41,923 nucleotides of DNA from an uncultured Alphaproteobacteria bacterium (GCA_944391585.1 CALXUD010000004.1:1-41923), one strand, 5' to 3'; shown: positions 17,486 to 26,149, counted from the stretch's first letter. Program-made: numbers and translations. Notes: generated by a model from the letters alone, not told the origin.

Positions 17486-19003
17486 ATGACTTTACAAAAT
17501 ACGCGGGAATCAAATTATCCGGAATGGTTCCAAAATGTTATTCAAGCTGCAGATATGGCCGAGATTTCAGCTTCTCCCGGGTGTATGGTAATTAAACCTT
17601 GGGGATATGGCATCTGGGAACGTATTCAACGTTTATTAGATGAAAAAATCAAAGAAACAGAGCATGAAAATTGCTATTTTCCGATTTTTATTCCACTTTC
17701 ATTCTTTAAAAAAGAAGCTGAACATGTTGAAGGATTTGCAAAAGAAATGGCGGTTGTGACACATTCTCGGTTGGTGAATCAAGAGGGTGAATTGGTTCCT
17801 GATGGTAAATTGGAAGAACCATTGATTGTGCGACCGACTTCCGAAACCATTATTGCGGATTCTTTTTCAAAATGGATTAAGTCCTATCGGGATTTACCGG
17901 TTTTGATTAACCAATGGGCTAATGTTGTGCGTTGGGAAATGCGTCCGCGTATTTTCTTAAGAACGCGTGAATTTTTATGGCAAGAAGGACATACCGCTCA
18001 TGAAACATTAGATGAGGCCGAAGCTGAAGCTAAAAAAATGTTAAATGTTTATATTGATTTAGCTGAGAATTGCTTGGCAATGCCGGTTGTTTCCGGACAA
18101 AAACCGTCTCATGAAAAATTTGCAGGTGCCGTTAATACCTATACCGTTGAACCGATGATGCAGGATGGACGTGCATTGCAGGCCGGCACCTCTCATAATT
18201 TGGGGGATAATTTTGCAAAATCAGCTCATATTCAGTTTCAGGGACGTGACGGAAAATTGCATCATGCATTTACAGCTTCTTGGGGTGTTTCAACACGTTT
18301 GATCGGCGGAGTTATTATGTCGCATGCTGATGATGAAGGAATGGTTGTGCCTCCGGTTATTGCACCGCATCAAGTGGTTATTGTCCCTCTTTACAAGGAT
18401 GAATCCAAACGAGAAGCGGTTGCAGCTTATGCTGAAAAACTGCGCACCGAATTGGCAGCCAAAACAGCTTTTGGTGAAAAAGTACGTGTGCGTTTGGATA
18501 ATCGCTCAAAGGAATCTGTGGATAAAATGTGGGAATGGACGCGTAAAGGTGTTCCTCTGATTATTGAAGTTGGGCCGCGAGATTTGGAAAAAAACGCCTT
18601 AATGATTCGGCAACGGATTGATATAAATACAGATTCATGGAAATCTTTTGTCGGATTTGATGAATTTGTGGCATCAGTCGGGCAACGATTGGAATCTATT
18701 CAATCTCAAATGTTTAATCAAGCAAAAAAGCGTTTGCAAGATAACATTGTGATGACGATTAAAACGCCGGCAGAATTAGAAAAATACTTTTCTAATCAAA
18801 ATGTATGGGTTGAAGGAAGTAAGCCAAAAGTTTCTTTTGTGCGTGGTAAATGGTGTGGCGATGATGCGGCAACGGTGGATAAATTGAAAGAAATGAAAAT
18901 CACAATTCGTTGTATTCCATTTGATCAATCCGGGACCGAAGGAATTTGCTTGATTACAGGTCGTCCCGCGACATTGGATGTAATTTACGCAAGAACATAT
19001 TAA
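17486..19003 (+). CDS. proS: Prolyl-tRNA synthetase, archaeal/eukaryotic-like type
   Basis: This class II synthetase charges tRNA-Pro. Class II motif 2 is in the VRWEMRPRIFLRTREFLWQEGH region and motif 3 at GVSTRLIGGVIM. VRPTSETI and TAHETLDEAE are typical. The start YPEWFQNVIQAADMAE, the lack of a bacterial editing insertion between motifs 2 and 3, and a C-terminal extension (about residues 400-505) ending in tyrosine (DVIYARTY) place it with the archaeal/eukaryotic-type ProRS. Alphaproteobacteria generally carry a bacterial-type enzyme of about 440 residues, so this could be an ancient transfer. TTAGGAG precedes the ATG. A terminator follows. Confidence 0.95.
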   Translation: MTLQNTRESNYPEWFQNVIQAADMAEISASPGCMVIKPWGYGIWERIQRLLDEKIKETEHENCYFPIFIPLSFFKKEAEHVEGFAKEMAVVTHSRLVNQEGELVPDGKLEEPLIVRPTSETIIADSFSKWIKSYRDLPVLINQWANVVRWEMRPRIFLRTREFLWQEGHTAHETLDEAEAEAKKMLNVYIDLAENCLAMPVVSGQKPSHEKFAGAVNTYTVEPMMQDGRALQAGTSHNLGDNFAKSAHIQFQGRDGKLHHAFTASWGVSTRLIGGVIMSHADDEGMVVPPVIAPHQVVIVPLYKDESKREAVAAYAEKLRTELAAKTAFGEKVRVRLDNRSKESVDKMWEWTRKGVPLIIEVGPRDLEKNALMIRQRIDINTDSWKSFVGFDEFVASVGQRLESIQSQMFNQAKKRLQDNIVMTIKTPAELEKYFSNQNVWVEGSKPKVSFVRGKWCGDDAATVDKLKEMKITIRCIPFDQSGTEGICLITGRPATLDVIYARTY

Positions 19004-19022
19004 ATAAGCATTTATTTAAAAC

Positions 19023-19053
19023 TCCCCCTTGTTGTTAAATAGGGGGATGTTTT
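19023..19053 (+). terminator. Rho-independent terminator after proS
   Basis: TCCCCCT pairs with AGGGGGA around an 11-base loop, followed by a short, imperfect T tract (TGTTTT). Confidence 0.7.
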
Positions 19054-19097
19054 AAATATAAAAAAATAATCAAAAATTTTATTTTATGAAAAAATTG

Positions 19098-19126
19098 TTG
19101 CATGTTTCAATTTTAAATTGTAATCT
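19098..19126 (+). promoter_or_regulatory. Predicted promoter of the acyltransferase gene
   Basis: TTGCAT and TAATCT are spaced by 17 bases, about 40 bases ahead of the ATG at 19166. Confidence 0.45.
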
Positions 19127-19165
19127 TTTTGTATTGTATATTTAAGATTGAATTAGGCTCTGTTT

Positions 19166-19900
19166 ATGTGGAAATTTTTTATTCGAGTAATTAGTTGTTT
19201 TATTTTAAATAAAGAGAAGCGAAAAGCTTTTAGAAAAGCATATTTATATCCGGGTATTTTTATTAATAAAGGTATTGATAATCAGCTTTTAATTTTTAAA
19301 AATGGAAGATGGATTTCGGTAAAAAAAGTGCCAGGAGCCGAAATTGCCATTACGGGGGATCATAATCGTATTGAAATTGGAGAAAATTCTTACTTTAAAA
19401 ATGCAAAAATTGAAATTTCTCATACAAATTATGCACATGTTAAAATAGGATCAAATTGCCAATTGGATAATTTTCTTATCCATTTTTCCAAAGGGGAAAA
19501 CCAGACTTTTTCAATCGGAGATTATTCTTCAACAGGTGGTATTTCCATTATGTTGCCATCACACACATCTTGTTATATTGGGAATAATTGTATGTTTTCA
19601 AAAGATATTTGCATATGGGCTGGTGATGGTCATACGCTTTTTAATTATAAAACGGGAAATGTTTTGAATAAAAAAGAATACACAATTCGGATAGGAAATT
19701 ATTGTTGGGTTGGTTGGGGAACAGCTCTACTTAAAAATACTGTTTTACCGGATTATACAATTGTTGGAATGCAATCGGTTGTGACGAAAAAATTTACTCA
19801 AAAATATACGGTTCTTGCCGGTAATCCGGCTAAAATCATTAAAAAAGATGTTGCGTGGGATAGAGCTGATCCATATGAATTTAACGTAAAAAGCCTTTAA
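19166..19900 (+). CDS. Hexapeptide-repeat (left-handed beta-helix) acyltransferase
   Basis: The protein belongs to the LbH acyltransferase superfamily that transfers acetyl or similar groups to sugars of surface polysaccharides. From about residue 60 it shows imperfect six-residue turns (ITGDHNRIEIGENSYF, VKIGSNCQLDN, CYIGNNCMFSKDICIWAGDG), then the acetyl-CoA-binding end IGNYCWVGWGTALLKNTVLP, and finally LAGNPAKIIKKDV, the classic C-terminal signature. The likely catalytic histidine is in AGDGHTLF. The N-terminal 50 residues are basic and may pair with the membrane or with partner chains. Length 244 is usual. It stands alone between the proS terminator and the porin promoter, so its substrate cannot be told. 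Confidence 0.85.
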   Translation: MWKFFIRVISCFILNKEKRKAFRKAYLYPGIFINKGIDNQLLIFKNGRWISVKKVPGAEIAITGDHNRIEIGENSYFKNAKIEISHTNYAHVKIGSNCQLDNFLIHFSKGENQTFSIGDYSSTGGISIMLPSHTSCYIGNNCMFSKDICIWAGDGHTLFNYKTGNVLNKKEYTIRIGNYCWVGWGTALLKNTVLPDYTIVGMQSVVTKKFTQKYTVLAGNPAKIIKKDVAWDRADPYEFNVKSL

Positions 19901-19921
19901 CTCTACAAAAGTCTATTTCTC

Positions 19922-19950
19922 TTTACTTTTATTAAAAAGTTCCATATATC
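19922..19950 (+). promoter_or_regulatory. Predicted promoter of the porin/arginine module
   Basis: TTTACT and TATATC are 17 bases apart, 35 bases before the porin ATG. The ribosome-binding site AAAGGGGGAAA follows in the leader. Confidence 0.45.
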
Positions 19951-19984
19951 CTTCTTAGGTTTTGCTTTAAAGGGGGAAATTCTT

Positions 19985-21235
19985 ATGAAATATATTTTAT
20001 TAGGCACTGTTTTTTCTTGCATTTTGTGGACCATGCCGGTTTTAGCGGATAATGCGGATATAACAAACTCATCGGATGTGCAAACAACAGTGAGTACACA
20101 TAAAAAAATACAAGCTCGTTTAAAGCATGATGTGTTTCGCCATACATTGGCAGAAGCAGATTCTTTACCGTCTAAATATGCTGATTTTAAAAACTGGTTG
20201 ACGGATAAAACTGGGCTTTCTTATTCATTAACAGCCTCATTTATGCCGCAACGCGGAGCGCCGAATGGAAAGGGAACGGCATGGCAATCACAATACTACG
20301 GCTCAGCTAATTGGGATATGTTTCAATCTGAAAAATTTGGTTCCTTGTCCGCTCAAGCAGCTTATACCTTGGTGCGTAATTGGGGAAAAAGCGGTAATGA
20401 TATCGCTAATCGGATAGGCGTTATTACATCTATCAATGATTATCCAACAAATTCCAATACATTTGATCAATTGTCATTAACTTATCAATTTCCTGAACAA
20501 TTAAAATGGTTGTCCGTAACATTGGGACAATTTCCGATGTATAATTTTGATGGAACGGCGTATGACAGCAATCAGCAAATTAATTTTATCAACTATGCGC
20601 TTTCTCAAAATGCCTCATCGGCTTATTCCACAGCAAGTTTAGGGGGATATTTAACTATTTCCCCAAATGAAGAATGGTCTGTATCAGCTGGGTTTCAAGA
20701 TGCCTATAACATCACAGGAACAGCAATCAGCACATCGCACTTTGATAAGAAAAAATATACCTCGTTCGGTAGTATCAGTTATACACCAACCATTAAAGAA
20801 TGGGGTAGCGGTGAATATAGCGTTATGATTTATTATCAACCTTCCGTGCCGGCACAACCGAATAACACCATTGGTTGGAGTTTGAATGCGATGCAAAACT
20901 TTGGTAAGGTCGGTTTATTTGCTCGTGTGAATGGAGCCAGTAATTCTCCGGAAACGATTAAACAATCCTATGTTTTGGGCGGTGTTTATAATAATCCTCT
21001 TAATCGGAATGCATTGGATCAAATCGGTTTAGCTGTTGCCGTCAATAAATTGAATAAAGGGGTGAATGGAGAAGGGACACGTTCTGTTGAAAATGTATTT
21101 GAAGCTTATTGGGCATGGGGTATTTCTAACTTCTTGACAATTACGCCGGATATTCAATTCTATATCAATCCGGGAGATAACCAAAAAGTTCACACTGCAA
21201 CAGTGGCGTCTTTACGGGCAACGGTGATGTTCTGA
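19985..21235 (+). CDS. OprB-like outer membrane porin, AaxA-like candidate
   Basis: The 416-residue protein has a Sec signal peptide (cleavage after MPVLA) and then alternating beta-strand sequence ending in a C-terminal phenylalanine (ATVMF), the mark of outer membrane barrels. The strands AQAAYTLVRNWGKSG, LSVTLGQFPMYNFDG and FLTITPDIQFYINPG match the carbohydrate-selective OprB porin family. OprB family members include AaxA of Chlamydia, an arginine-taking porin encoded beside a pyruvoyl arginine decarboxylase and an antiporter. Those two genes also occur just downstream here, which makes an AaxA-like role likely but unproved; a sugar porin is the alternative. It overlaps the next start by one base (TGATG). 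A strong AAAGGGGGAAA site lies ahead of the ATG. Confidence 0.8.
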   Translation: MKYILLGTVFSCILWTMPVLADNADITNSSDVQTTVSTHKKIQARLKHDVFRHTLAEADSLPSKYADFKNWLTDKTGLSYSLTASFMPQRGAPNGKGTAWQSQYYGSANWDMFQSEKFGSLSAQAAYTLVRNWGKSGNDIANRIGVITSINDYPTNSNTFDQLSLTYQFPEQLKWLSVTLGQFPMYNFDGTAYDSNQQINFINYALSQNASSAYSTASLGGYLTISPNEEWSVSAGFQDAYNITGTAISTSHFDKKKYTSFGSISYTPTIKEWGSGEYSVMIYYQPSVPAQPNNTIGWSLNAMQNFGKVGLFARVNGASNSPETIKQSYVLGGVYNNPLNRNALDQIGLAVAVNKLNKGVNGEGTRSVENVFEAYWAWGISNFLTITPDIQFYINPGDNQKVHTATVASLRATVMF

Positions 21236-22182
21236 TGCTGGATCGTATTATTCAAATTATTGGGCTTATCTTCTTCGCTTTTGCCGTTTATTTGATTGGT
21301 AAAGAAGTAGATCGTATTGGCGCTGTTCATTTATGGCACTTGATTATTTCAACCCCTTGGTGGGTTGTGGTATTGGTTTTCTTCTTTACCTTTTTGGATT
21401 ATATCGCTTTATTCGGATATGATTGGCTTTCCTTAGAATATGTGAAACGGAAAATTTCAATCAAAGAAATTGTTAAAGCCTCCAGTATCGGTTTTGCAAT
21501 CAGTAATACCACAGGCCACGCTTATGCAGCCGGAGGATCCGTCCGATATTTGTTTTATACCCCGCTGGGATTATCTCATATTGAAATCGTAAAAATTATT
21601 GCTTTTGAATCCATCACTATTTTAATGGGGATGGCATTGGCCTATGTGGTTGCAATAGGCGCTTCATATTTGAATCCGGCATTGGATGGATATGCTTATT
21701 TACCTTATTTAAAGTGGAGTGCATTAGCTGTTGTCCTTGCGATTTTACTCTATTATTGGATTTTCGTGCGCTCTCAAAAAGTTTTTCATGTTGCCGCAGT
21801 TGATATTCAAACACCTTCCTTGTTGATGACAAGTAAACAATTTTTTGTTGGTTTTATGGATAATTTGATGGTCTGCCTTGTGTTTTATGCAGCTTTACGT
21901 TATCACATGGATGCTGATTTTATTACTGTTTTTATTGTATTTATTGTAGCTCAAACAATTGCGATTACAACACAAGTTCCCGGTGGTGTTGGTGTGTTTG
22001 AAGGTCTTTTCCTCTTTTTATTCCCACATGCGATAGAGCATCGACCGGCGGTTTTAGCTTCTTTAGCGATTTATCGGGTTTTATACTTTTTCGTTCCATT
22101 TTTTTTGGCCGGTTTGTATTTGATTGCCCTAAAAGGACTAAATTATATAAAAATAGCCTCAAAACCTGAACGAAAGTCGTAA
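21235..22182 (+). CDS. YbhN/MprF-type integral membrane protein (flippase-like domain)
   Basis: A 315-residue polytopic membrane protein of the lysylphosphatidylglycerol synthase transmembrane/UPF0104 family, with seven or eight helices and the family signatures SSIGFAISNTTG and QVPGGVGVFEGLFLFLFP. It has the membrane (flippase) half of MprF only and lacks the cytosolic aminoacyl-transferase half. Family members move or modify lipids in the inner membrane, but the substrate here is unknown. The ATG shares a base with the porin stop codon, so the two are translationally coupled, which is an unexpected pairing. It is followed by an 87-base gap and then the arginine decarboxylase. Confidence 0.85.
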   Translation: MLDRIIQIIGLIFFAFAVYLIGKEVDRIGAVHLWHLIISTPWWVVVLVFFFTFLDYIALFGYDWLSLEYVKRKISIKEIVKASSIGFAISNTTGHAYAAGGSVRYLFYTPLGLSHIEIVKIIAFESITILMGMALAYVVAIGASYLNPALDGYAYLPYLKWSALAVVLAILLYYWIFVRSQKVFHVAAVDIQTPSLLMTSKQFFVGFMDNLMVCLVFYAALRYHMDADFITVFIVFIVAQTIAITTQVPGGVGVFEGLFLFLFPHAIEHRPAVLASLAIYRVLYFFVPFFLAGLYLIALKGLNYIKIASKPERKS

Positions 22183-22269
22183 AGAATCTCTCTTGTTTTT
22201 TGAAATAAAGGCATTATATCAACTATTGGTTGCAATTTTGCACTTTAATAAAAAAAATAGGAGGAAATT

Positions 22270-22860
22270 ATGGAAGTAGGAACAAGATATCCAACACTCG
22301 CATTTCATACAGGTGGGGCAGGACAATCAGAAGATGGAATTCCACCACAACCATTTGAAACATTTTGTTATGATAGCGCTTTATTGGAAGCAAAAATTCA
22401 AGATTTTAACGTTGTACCTTATACATCTGTTTTGCCAGCGGAATTATTCGGTAATATCGTACCGGTTGATTCGGTGAAAGATCAATTTAAGCATGGAGCT
22501 GTTTTGGAAGTTATTATTGCAGGAAACGGCGCTAGAAGTGTTGATCATAAAGCGATTGCGACAGGTGTAGGCATTGTTTGGGGAAAAGATAAGAAAACCG
22601 GTAAGTTGATTGGCGGTTGGGCTGCTGAGTATGTTGAATACTTTGACACATTCATTGATGATGATATTGCCAAAGCTCATGCTGAAATGTGGCTGACAAA
22701 ATCATTAAATCATGAATTGGATATTCGGGGTGTGGAAAAACATTCTGATTTCCAATTTTTCCATAACTTTGTCAATATTAAACAAGCTTTTGGTTATTCT
22801 TTGACAGCTTTGGGCTTTTTAAATTTTGAATATGCTCCGGTTGCCAAACCGAAAAAATAA
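22270..22860 (+). CDS. aaxB: Pyruvoyl-dependent arginine decarboxylase (AaxB/PdaD type)
   Basis: The enzyme decarboxylates arginine to agmatine, consuming a proton. It is a pyruvoyl enzyme of the archaeal/chlamydial type: the proenzyme self-cleaves ahead of a serine. The site reads [11 protein letters not shown] with T52 and S53, the same residues and numbers as I recall for the Chlamydophila enzyme (Thr-Ser instead of the archaeal Ser-Ser). The 196-residue length and the conserved N-terminus ([13 protein letters not shown]), [19 protein letters not shown] and [11 protein letters not shown] fit the family. No signal peptide is present, so it is cytoplasmic. An AGGAGG site precedes the ATG. 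The antiporter gene follows after a 56-base structured spacer. Confidence 0.93.
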   Translation: MEVGTRYPTLAFHTGGAGQSEDGIPPQPFETFCYDSALLEAKIQDFNVVPYTSVLPAELFGNIVPVDSVKDQFKHGAVLEVIIAGNGARSVDHKAIATGVGIVWGKDKKTGKLIGGWAAEYVEYFDTFIDDDIAKAHAEMWLTKSLNHELDIRGVEKHSDFQFFHNFVNIKQAFGYSLTALGFLNFEYAPVAKPKK

Positions 22861-22867
22861 ATATTCC

Positions 22868-22910
22868 GGCAAAGGGGAACTTTCCTCTTTGCCTCTTTTA
22901 AACAAAGAGG
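22868..22910 (+). promoter_or_regulatory. Alternating RNA hairpins in the aaxB-aaxC spacer, covering the aaxC ribosome-binding site
   Basis: The spacer can fold in two exclusive ways. Structure one pairs GGCAAAGGGGAA (22868-22879) with TTCCTCTTTGCC (22882-22893); the innermost pairs must open for the loop. Structure two pairs CCTCTTT (22892-22898) or CCTCTTTG (22884-22891) with CAAAGAGG (22903-22910). CAAAGAGG includes the aaxC Shine-Dalgarno, six bases before the ATG at 22917. So the antiporter RBS can be open or hidden. No long T tract follows, arguing against simple termination. Confidence 0.55.
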
Positions 22911-22916
22911 TGGAAA

Positions 22917-24377
22917 ATGTCACAACAAAAAAAACAACAAATGAGCACCGCCGGTAAACTCGGTGTTTTTGGGCTTGCTGGTATTGTTGTCAGCTCTATG
23001 ATTGGCGGAGGGATTTTTTCTCTGCCTCAAAACATGGCTCAAAGCGCAGCGGTAGGGGCTGTTATTTTGGCATGGATTATTACCGGTTTTGGTATGTATT
23101 TCATTGCCAATACATTTCGCATTTTATCCGATGCAAAACCGGATTTAACATCGGGTATTTATATGTATGCACGATCCGGATTTGGTCCATATATGGGATT
23201 TAATATCGGATGGAGTTATTGGTTATGTCAGATTTTTGGAAATGTCGGATATGCAGTTATTACAATGGATGCATTTAATTATTTCTTTCCGGGAGTTTTT
23301 ACTGGAGGAAATAATTTATATTCTATTATAGGCGGTTCTTTTCTGATATGGTTTTTTAATTTTCTTGTTTTAAGAGGAGTTCAACAAGCAACATTAATTA
23401 ACTTAGTTGTTACCATCGCAAAAATTGTTCCATTAGTCTTATTTATTATCATTGTTGGAGCTGTCTTTAACATGGATAAATTTGATTTTGATTTCTGGGG
23501 TAATATGGCATCTGATAAATTAGGCAATGTTGGCTTACAAATCAAAAACACCATGTTGGTAACGCTCTGGGCATTTATCGGTATTGAAGGTGCTGTTGTC
23601 CTTTCCGGACGAGCGGAAAAACAATCATATGTTGGTAGGGCAACTTTAATAGGATATTTAGGGTGTTTAGCAATTTATGTCTTATTATCTGTTTTACCAT
23701 TTGGTTATATGTCTCGTGCAGAATTAGCAAATATTGCTAACCCCTCTACAGCTGGTGTTTTAGAGCATATTGTTGGTTCATGGGGTGCATGGTTAATGAA
23801 TGTTGGTGTTGTTATTGCTATTTTAGCTAGTTGGCTTTCATGGACTATGATTGTCGCAGAAATGCCTTATGCAATGGCTAAAAATGGAACATTTCCTAAA
23901 TTTTTTGGTCGGGAAAATAAAGCTGGTTCTCCAAGTACATCTTTATGGATTACAAGTGCTTTGATGCAATTAGCAATGCTTATGGTTTATTTTGCCAGTA
24001 ATGCCTGGAACACTATGCTTTCCATTACGGGAGTGATGGTGTTGCCGGCTTATTTCATGTCCTGCTTGTATTTATGGAAGTTATGTGAAGATCATGAATT
24101 TCCGAATAACATTGGTGTCAGTCGCTTTAGTGCGTTGATGACCGGTGTTTTGGGAACAGTCTATGCTATTTGGTTGATTTATGCAGCCGGATTGCAATAT
24201 TTGTTAATGGCTGTGATTTTCATTGCATTGGGATTACCTTTCTACATTTGGGCTCGGAAAGACACACCTTCCAAAGAGCCGATTTTATCGGATCCCGAAA
24301 GAGCAATGGCTGTCTTTTTAGTTGCGACAGCATTGGTGGCTATTTATGCCTTTGCTCGTGGTTTAATTCAGCTTTAG
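22917..24377 (+). CDS. aaxC: Arginine/agmatine antiporter-type APC transporter (AaxC-like)
   Basis: A 486-residue amino acid transporter of the APC superfamily, basic amino acid/polyamine antiporter branch, with about twelve membrane helices. The N-terminus has the signature LAGIVVSSMIGGGIFSLPQ (substrate-binding GGGIF loop of helix 1), and helix 6 has the WAFIGIEGAVVLSGRA motif. Adjacent to a pyruvoyl arginine decarboxylase it most likely exchanges external arginine for internal agmatine across the inner membrane, as AaxC does in Chlamydia. An arginine/ornithine exchanger is the alternative but no deiminase pathway is in view. Its RBS AGAGG is partly sequestered in predicted hairpins. A strong terminator follows. 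Confidence 0.85.
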   Translation: MSQQKKQQMSTAGKLGVFGLAGIVVSSMIGGGIFSLPQNMAQSAAVGAVILAWIITGFGMYFIANTFRILSDAKPDLTSGIYMYARSGFGPYMGFNIGWSYWLCQIFGNVGYAVITMDAFNYFFPGVFTGGNNLYSIIGGSFLIWFFNFLVLRGVQQATLINLVVTIAKIVPLVLFIIIVGAVFNMDKFDFDFWGNMASDKLGNVGLQIKNTMLVTLWAFIGIEGAVVLSGRAEKQSYVGRATLIGYLGCLAIYVLLSVLPFGYMSRAELANIANPSTAGVLEHIVGSWGAWLMNVGVVIAILASWLSWTMIVAEMPYAMAKNGTFPKFFGRENKAGSPSTSLWITSALMQLAMLMVYFASNAWNTMLSITGVMVLPAYFMSCLYLWKLCEDHEFPNNIGVSRFSALMTGVLGTVYAIWLIYAAGLQYLLMAVIFIALGLPFYIWARKDTPSKEPILSDPERAMAVFLVATALVAIYAFARGLIQL

Positions 24378-24393
24378 ATTATCCGGTTTAAGA

Positions 24394-24420
24394 AAATCCC
24401 CTGAAAACAGGGGATTTTTT
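24394..24420. terminator. Bidirectional rho-independent terminator
   Basis: AAATCCCCTG pairs with CAGGGGATTT around AAAA, with T residues on the plus side and an A-rich run on the other, so it can end both the antiporter transcript and the converging metallophosphoesterase transcript, whose stop overlaps the tail. Confidence 0.85.
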
Positions 24421-25558
24421 AATAAATTGGTTTTAATGTAATGAAGGTGATTTCGCTGTCAGATCCTAAACGCATTTGAGGGCCCCATTGTCCGGCACCT
24501 CGTGTGATATATAATGGAGCTGGTGTTTTTTCATATAAACCGGATAAATAGCCATTCCCCAACCAAACCAAGATATGGAATGGAAAAATTTGACCTCCAT
24601 GTGTGTGTCCAGAAATTTGTAAATCTATTTGATTCGGTTGAACGTGATTAATAAAGGGTGGATTATGAGAAAGTAAGATGCGATATTGTTCCGGTAACGC
24701 ATTTTCCAATACTTTATCTAATTGAATTGTTTTACGTGTAAAACGTTCATAGGATTTATTATCTGGAATACCGGCAATAAACAAATCCGGAGAAACAGAG
24801 CGTCCTGTTTGGGTTAATTCCGTGAATCCCAATTTTTGAAAAGCGTCTGAAGATTGAGCTAATCCAATATAAAATTCATGGTTTCCATGCGAAACAAATA
24901 CTCCTAAAGGAGCTTTTAAGTTTTTTAAAATTGATAAATGTTTTTGAAGCATTGATGTGTCATCATCAATAATATCTCCCGGTAAAACAATAATATCCGG
25001 TTTTAAAGCGTTTGTTTTATCTACAATACCTTGCAATTTTTTTAAAGACAGAGTGCGATTTAAATGTAAATCACTTAAAACGGCAATTGTTTTTTCACTT
25101 TTTATTTTATCTGAAAAAAGGGTAAGATATTCAACGTTTGGAACTTTAATTCCATTATATAAAGCCAATCCGGAAAAGGTAAAGACTAATAGGCCTAATC
25201 CCATGTTTGCCCAAAAAAGCGCTTTTAAATTAAAAGGCGAAAGCATAGGGAAGTTTTTTGAAAGCGCCGGAATCAGTTGATAGCTTATAATCCAAATAAA
25301 ATCACGTAGCAATAAACCGACAAAAAACAAAAAAGCACTGATAAATAAAAAATACATCGTATATGTATAGAAGTTGAACCAAAATCCATGCCATTCACGA
25401 CCGTGTGTATTTACTAAAAACGGAGCACTCCACATAAAGAAGATAATCATAGCGGTCAACATTTTATAAACAAATGACACAGGATAAGGTGCGATTAAAC
25501 GCATTGTCATCATGGATGAGGCACAAATAGCAATCATTAAAATAATTAATCCGAACAT
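24419..25558 (-). CDS. Membrane-anchored metallophosphoesterase
   Basis: The N-terminal 140 residues contain about four membrane helices. The C-terminal calcineurin-like phosphoesterase domain, from about residue 155, has all metal-binding motifs in order: SDLHLNRT (D-x-H), LPGDIIDD (G-D), SHGNHEFY (GNHE), LLSHNPP, and SGHTHGGQIFP (GHxH). The family hydrolyses phosphate esters using two metal ions; members like YkuE are membrane-associated with unknown physiological substrates, and sugar-nucleotide or lipid phosphates are plausible. Length 379 fits. It lies nine bases after the udg gene on the same strand and is probably co-transcribed. Its 3' end meets the aaxC terminator. Confidence 0.88.
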   Translation of the reverse strand: MFGLIILMIAICASSMMTMRLIAPYPVSFVYKMLTAMIIFFMWSAPFLVNTHGREWHGFWFNFYTYTMYFLFISAFLFFVGLLLRDFIWIISYQLIPALSKNFPMLSPFNLKALFWANMGLGLLVFTFSGLALYNGIKVPNVEYLTLFSDKIKSEKTIAVLSDLHLNRTLSLKKLQGIVDKTNALKPDIIVLPGDIIDDDTSMLQKHLSILKNLKAPLGVFVSHGNHEFYIGLAQSSDAFQKLGFTELTQTGRSVSPDLFIAGIPDNKSYERFTRKTIQLDKVLENALPEQYRILLSHNPPFINHVQPNQIDLQISGHTHGGQIFPFHILVWLGNGYLSGLYEKTPAPLYITRGAGQWGPQMRLGSDSEITFITLKPIY

Positions 25559-25567
25559 GTTTTCTCC

Positions 25568-26149
25568 TTATTTTAAAGCATCATAAGCGCGTTTTATTTC
25601 CTGAATATCCTGCCACATTAACCATTTTGGGCTTCCTACCGCTTTAGATTGATTTCGTAATAAATAAGAAGGGTGAAAAATAGGCATCATTTTAGAGCCA
25701 TAAGGACCGTCAAACCATTTCCCTCTCACTTTTGTAATTCCCAAAGGTGTATCGATAAAAGAAGTTAACGCCACACGGCCGCACAATAAAATTAAGCGTG
25801 GTTTTAAAAGATCAATTTGGCGGTTTAAGTAGTCACGACAGGCCGCTTTTTCATCCGGTAACGGATCCCGATTGTTAGGGGGGCGACATTTCAAAGTGTT
25901 GCAGATATACACATCTTTTTCACGAGATAAGCCGACAGATTCAAAAATTTTATCCAATAATTGACCGGCGCGTCCGACAAAGGGTTTTCCTGTTTGGTCT
26001 TCATTAAAACCGGGTGCTTCTCCAATAAGCATCAACTTTGAATTAATAGCGCCGTCTGAAAAAACAATGTTTGTTCGGCTTTTCCATAAGGAACATTTTT
26101 GACAGGACAGGCATTCATTTTTAATTGATTCTAACTCATCTTCAATCAT
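25568..26149 (-). CDS. Family 4 uracil-DNA glycosylase
   Basis: This DNA repair enzyme removes uracil from DNA. It has the family 4 motifs: GEAPGFNED, GKPFVGRAG, then NTLKCRPPNNR, and the C-terminal FHPSYLLRN motif with the catalytic-site histidine. The [4Fe-4S] cysteines are C14 and C17 in CLSCQKC, and further cysteines in YICNTLKCR and LLCGRVA. Length 193 is normal for the family, which often is annotated as a phage SPO1 polymerase-related protein. The metallophosphoesterase follows on the same strand. It has no signal peptide. Confidence 0.92.
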   Translation of the reverse strand: MIEDELESIKNECLSCQKCSLWKSRTNIVFSDGAINSKLMLIGEAPGFNEDQTGKPFVGRAGQLLDKIFESVGLSREKDVYICNTLKCRPPNNRDPLPDEKAACRDYLNRQIDLLKPRLILLCGRVALTSFIDTPLGITKVRGKWFDGPYGSKMMPIFHPSYLLRNQSKAVGSPKWLMWQDIQEIKRAYDALK

